From Chloroflexi bacterium RBG_16_64_43 (GTDB taxonomy: Bacteria > Chloroflexota > Anaerolineae > Anaerolineales > RBG-16-64-43), in NCBI GenBank assembly GCA_001796965.1, contig MGOA01000028.1:1-15157 (forward strand): a DNA stretch of 15,157 nt, given 5' to 3'. Below are positions 12,763-15,157 of the stretch, in pieces (within the stretch, counting starts at the first letter, position 1; each line of letters begins with the position of its first letter). The position numbers and the translations under genes are program-made. The notes under the pieces were generated by a model. That model saw only the letters and a program-made list of their open reading frames with translations. It was not told the DNA's origin and made no database searches.

Positions 12763-13902
12763 TCACTCCGCCTGCAACGCCTGCTGCAAATCCGCGATCA
12801 GGTCCTCGACATTTTCCAGGCCGACCGACAGGCGAATGAGCCCCGGCTCGACCTCGATCGGCGAGCCGGCGGTCGAGGCGTGCGTCATCGCCGCTGGGAT
12901 CTCAATCAGCGATTCCACCCCGCCCAGCGACTCAGCCAGAGTGAAGACACGCGTGCGCTCCACCGCACGCACCGCAGCCGCCGCTCCTCCACGCAAGGTG
13001 ACCGAGACCATCCCGCCGCCGCTGCGCATTTGCCGCCGCGCCAGGTCTTGTTCAGGATGCGATGCATGGAACGGATAGATCACGCGCTCGACCTGCGACT
13101 GCGCCGCGAGATACTCGGCCACCGCCGCCGCGTTCAGAGCGTGGCGGTCCATGCGTACGGCGAGCGTCTTGAGGCCGCGCAGCACAAGGAAGCAATCCAG
13201 TGGGCCGGGCACCGCACCCACTGCGTTTTGCAGGAAGGCCAGCCGCTCGTGCAGCTCACTCGAACGCACCACGACCGCGCCCCCGACCACGTCCGAGTGG
13301 CCGCCCAGATACTTGGTCGTCGAGTGGATCACCAGGTCCGCGCCTAGCTCGAGCGGCCGCTGCAAGTACGGCGTGGCGAATGTGTTATCGACCGCCAGCC
13401 ACGCGCTGGGACGCGCGCGATGCACGAGATCCGCCACCGCCCGCAGATCGCTGATACGCAGGAGCGGATTGGAAGGCGTCTCCAACCACACCAGCCGCGT
13501 GTTTGGCCTCAGCGCGGATTCGACATCACTTAGTTGAGTCGTGTCGACATACGAGAACTCGAGGCCATACCCCTTGAGCACGCGCTCGAAAAGGCGGTAC
13601 GTGCCGCCGTACACATCGCGTCCGGCCACCACATGGTCACCCGGCGCAAGCAGGCGCAGCACCGTGTCGGTGGCGGCCATCCCCGAGGCGAAGGCCAGCC
13701 CATGGGCACCGCCCTCCAGCGCTGCCAGGCACGCCTCGAGCGCGGTGCGCGTGGGGTTGCCGGTGCGCGCATACTCGTAGCCGCGATGACGGCCGACACC
13801 TTGTTGGGCGAAGGTCGAGGTCTGGTAGATCGGAGTCATCACCGCCCCGGTCGCGGAATCTGGGTCTTGCCCTGCATGTATGGCCTGCGTCTCGAACTTC
13901 AT
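12763..13902 (-). CDS. PLP-dependent trans-sulfuration enzyme, probable cystathionine gamma-lyase
   Basis: A 379-residue Cys/Met-metabolism PLP enzyme. K197 in HSTTKYLGGHSD is the Schiff-base lysine. YARTGNPTR (44-52) contacts the cofactor phosphate, VYGGTYRLF (98-106) holds the stacking tyrosine, D172 in AVDNTFATP contacts the PLP nitrogen, and the substrate-carboxylate region is SLGGVESLIEIP (326-337). In that segment E334 aligns with the glutamate of cystathionine gamma-lyases (human E339), where cystathionine gamma-synthases usually have a different residue, so breakdown of cystathionine to cysteine is favoured. The divergent beta-synthase-like gene supports this. Gamma-synthase or methionine gamma-lyase activity cannot be excluded. 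The ATG at 13902 has AAGGA about 9 nt upstream. Confidence 0.88.
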   Translation of the reverse strand: MKFETQAIHAGQDPDSATGAVMTPIYQTSTFAQQGVGRHRGYEYARTGNPTRTALEACLAALEGGAHGLAFASGMAATDTVLRLLAPGDHVVAGRDVYGGTYRLFERVLKGYGLEFSYVDTTQLSDVESALRPNTRLVWLETPSNPLLRISDLRAVADLVHRARPSAWLAVDNTFATPYLQRPLELGADLVIHSTTKYLGGHSDVVGGAVVVRSSELHERLAFLQNAVGAVPGPLDCFLVLRGLKTLAVRMDRHALNAAAVAEYLAAQSQVERVIYPFHASHPEQDLARRQMRSGGGMVSVTLRGGAAAAVRAVERTRVFTLAESLGGVESLIEIPAAMTHASTAGSPIEVEPGLIRLSVGLENVEDLIADLQQALQAE

Positions 13903-14000
13903 CCGGATTCATCCTTGGCATTGCGGAGTGTGAGCGAGCCGCCCTCGCATCTGTTGCCACGCAGCCGCTCGCACGTGGACTGCGCCGATATTCGGATAGC

Positions 14001-14023
14001 GCGTGTTAGAATATATCACACGC
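14001..14023. promoter_or_regulatory. Candidate operator palindrome between cgl-like and cbs-like genes
   Basis: The arms GCGTGT (14001-14006) and ACACGC (14018-14023) flank an AT-rich centre (TTAGAATATATC) that itself has two further matched pairs. The AT-rich core stands out in this GC-rich window and could contain a -10 box (TAGAAT rightward, or TATATT leftward). It lies about 100 bp upstream of the leftward gene and 290 bp upstream of the rightward one. Confidence 0.45.
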
Positions 14024-14266
14024 TCTATGCATAGCCCACCACGCCCATTGATGATCCTTGCCGCTCCCTGCTTCTGTACGCAGCGGGAGTGCTAGCGGCC
14101 GTCTGGCGATCCTCGCGGCTCGGGTCCCTTTCCTCGCACATCCCATGAACGAAACCCGGGCACAACCAGAAGCGGCGCAGCCCTCCCGCACCCGCGCCTC
14201 GACCGGCCGGGCTCCGACATGACTGGCCGCGGCCATTGCGCCCTTTCAACCGACTACATTCTTCTT

Positions 14267-14292
14267 CACTCGGCCCGAGTGAGTGACGAGTG
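14267..14292 (+). promoter_or_regulatory. Palindrome with repeated arm just upstream of the cbs-like gene
   Basis: CACTCGG-C-CCGAGTG (14267-14281) is a perfect 15-bp palindrome, and the arm CGAGTG recurs at 14287-14292. CACTCG could thus pair with either copy. It lies 32 bp before the ATG and 9 bp before the likely ribosome-binding site AGAGGA (14301-14306), so either an operator or an RNA switch affecting translation would fit. Confidence 0.4.
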
Positions 14293-14313
14293 CACGAGCC
14301 AGAGGAAACGCTG

Positions 14314-15157
14314 ATGAAAGTCACACCCACATCAAAACGAAGACCTGCCGCGAAACACCAGCCGGCCTATCACGCCACTATCCTGGAGGCCATCGGTCAC
14401 ACCCCGCTGGTGCGGCTCAACCGATTGGGAGCGGGCTACACCGCCGGCACCCTCTTGGCCAAGGTCGAGTTCTTCAACCCGGCTGGGTCGGTCAAAGATC
14501 GCATCGGGATCTGCATCATTGAAGAGGCCGAGCGGGCGGGGCGCCTCCGCCCGGGCGGTACGATTGTCGAGGCCACTTCCGGCAACACCGGCGCCGGCTT
14601 GGCCCTGGCCGCCGCGGTCAAGGGCTACCGCTGCATCTTCGTCATGCCCGACAAGATGAGCGAGGAGAAGGTGCGCTTTCTGCGCGCCTTCGGCGCCCGC
14701 GTGGTTATCACTCCCACCGCCGTGCCGCCGCAGGACCCGCGCAGTTACTACCGCGTAGCGGAACGCATCGTGGCCGAGACCCCCAACAGCCTCTTGGCCA
14801 ACCAGTATCACAATCCGGCCAACCCCGAGGCCCACTTCCAGACGACCGGCCCCGAACTGTGGCAACAGAGCGGCGGTGAGATCCGCGTGCTGGTGTGCGG
14901 CATGGGCACCGGTGGCACGCTCACCGGAGCCGGCCGCTACCTCAAAGAGCAGAATCCCGATGTCAAGCTGGTGGGCGTGGATATCCACGGCTCGCTGCTG
15001 TTCGACACGTGGAAGCTGGGCCGCATGCCCGAGGACCCGTACCTTAAGACCTACAAGATCGAAGGCATCGGCGAAGATTTCATTCCTTCGACCCTCGATC
15101 TCTCGATCGTCGACGAGGTGGTCCAGGTCGACGACCGTGAGTCCTTCTCGATGACGC
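14314..15157 (+). CDS. cbs: Cystathionine beta-synthase-like PLP enzyme, 3' end outside window
   Basis: The first 281 residues of a fold-type II PLP enzyme that runs off the right edge without a stop. It would join homocysteine and serine to cystathionine. K61 in NPAGSVKDRIG is the PLP lysine. EATSGNTGAGLAL (86-98) binds the substrate carboxylate. GMGTGGTLTGAGRYL (196-210) holds the PLP phosphate. The stretch PQDPRSYYRVAERI and NQYHNPANPEAHFQTTGPE (163-181) is typical of the beta-synthase branch more than of CysK. The ATG at 14314 has AGAGGA about 7 nt upstream and adds a basic tail of some 18 residues before homology begins. A C-terminal pair of CBS regulatory domains may follow but is not in view. 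O-acetylserine-dependent cysteine synthase is the alternative. Confidence 0.88.
   Translation, partial: MKVTPTSKRRPAAKHQPAYHATILEAIGHTPLVRLNRLGAGYTAGTLLAKVEFFNPAGSVKDRIGICIIEEAERAGRLRPGGTIVEATSGNTGAGLALAAAVKGYRCIFVMPDKMSEEKVRFLRAFGARVVITPTAVPPQDPRSYYRVAERIVAETPNSLLANQYHNPANPEAHFQTTGPELWQQSGGEIRVLVCGMGTGGTLTGAGRYLKEQNPDVKLVGVDIHGSLLFDTWKLGRMPEDPYLKTYKIEGIGEDFIPSTLDLSIVDEVVQVDDRESFSMT

Larger units (their letters stand above)
13903..14313. other. Long divergent intergenic region between the two sulfur genes
   Basis: No gene is supported in these 411 bp. It holds an imperfect 23-bp palindrome (14001-14023), a hairpin in the leftward leader (GCGAGC/GCTCGC, 13934-13939 with 13967-13972), and several rightward stem-loops: 14061-14098, 14118-14161, a perfect 12-bp palindrome TGGCCGCGGCCA (14224-14235) and a 15-bp palindrome CACTCGGCCCGAGTG (14267-14281). 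No confident promoter was identified for either gene. The density of structure suggests control of both genes from this spacer. Confidence 0.6.

Noticed and set aside
14118..14170. Resemblance to a SAM-I riboswitch core (ATGAACGAAACCCGGGCACAA)
   Set aside because: Only short matches are present; the GGCCC/GGCAACC arrangement and flanking helices of SAM-I are missing. The leader is reported as structured without a class.

Overview
This is a GC-rich, gene-dense bacterial chromosome segment with no phage, insertion-sequence or CRISPR content. The genes are housekeeping: a succinate dehydrogenase operon, the rpmH-rnpA-yidD-yidC-jag cluster, infC-rpmI-rplT, and sulfur amino acid genes. YidC lacks the large periplasmic domain of proteobacterial homologues, the quinone-type prenyltransferase sits beside sdh, and the small ribosomal proteins are unusually long. 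A Chloroflexota-like (for example Anaerolineae-type) genome fits, but that is inference from gene style and order; no taxonomic marker here is decisive.

Layout. Bases 1-303 are intergenic, rich in inverted and G/C-tract repeats, and hold a strong intrinsic terminator for the leftward operon. Bases 304-4712 are a leftward operon, sdhC-sdhD-sdhA-sdhB plus a UbiA-family prenyltransferase, driven by a promoter near 4812-4840 with a 22-bp near-palindrome just downstream of the predicted transcription start. Divergent from it is a rightward cluster: rpmH, rnpA, yidD, a beta-propeller lipoprotein, yidC and a Jag/KhpB-type RNA-binding protein (5070-8656). A second rightward unit with its own promoter is infC-rpmI-rplT (8751-10035), closed by an intrinsic terminator. 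infC has no ATG, GTG or TTG start that keeps its conserved N-terminus and is best read from an ATC codon.

Next come a macro-domain protein, a SpoU-type RNA 2'-O-methyltransferase and a DUF711 protein whose start overlaps the methyltransferase stop. Convergent with DUF711 is a leftward trans-sulfuration enzyme with the residue signature of cystathionine gamma-lyase. Divergent from that, across a 411-bp spacer full of palindromes, is a cystathionine beta-synthase-like gene that runs off the right edge.

How the genes work together: sdhCDAB links the TCA cycle to the quinone pool and the prenyltransferase probably serves quinone synthesis. rpmH, infC, rpmI and rplT serve the ribosome. rnpA supplies the RNase P protein. 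yidD, the lipoprotein and yidC point to membrane-protein insertion. The last two genes together would make the reverse trans-sulfuration route from homocysteine to cysteine.

The points most worth a second look are the beta-propeller lipoprotein inside the yidD-yidC pair, the ATC start of infC, the candidate operators in front of sdh and between the two sulfur genes, and the structured cbs leader. I found no clear previously undescribed multi-gene system such as a defence island; the novelty here lies in context and regulation.
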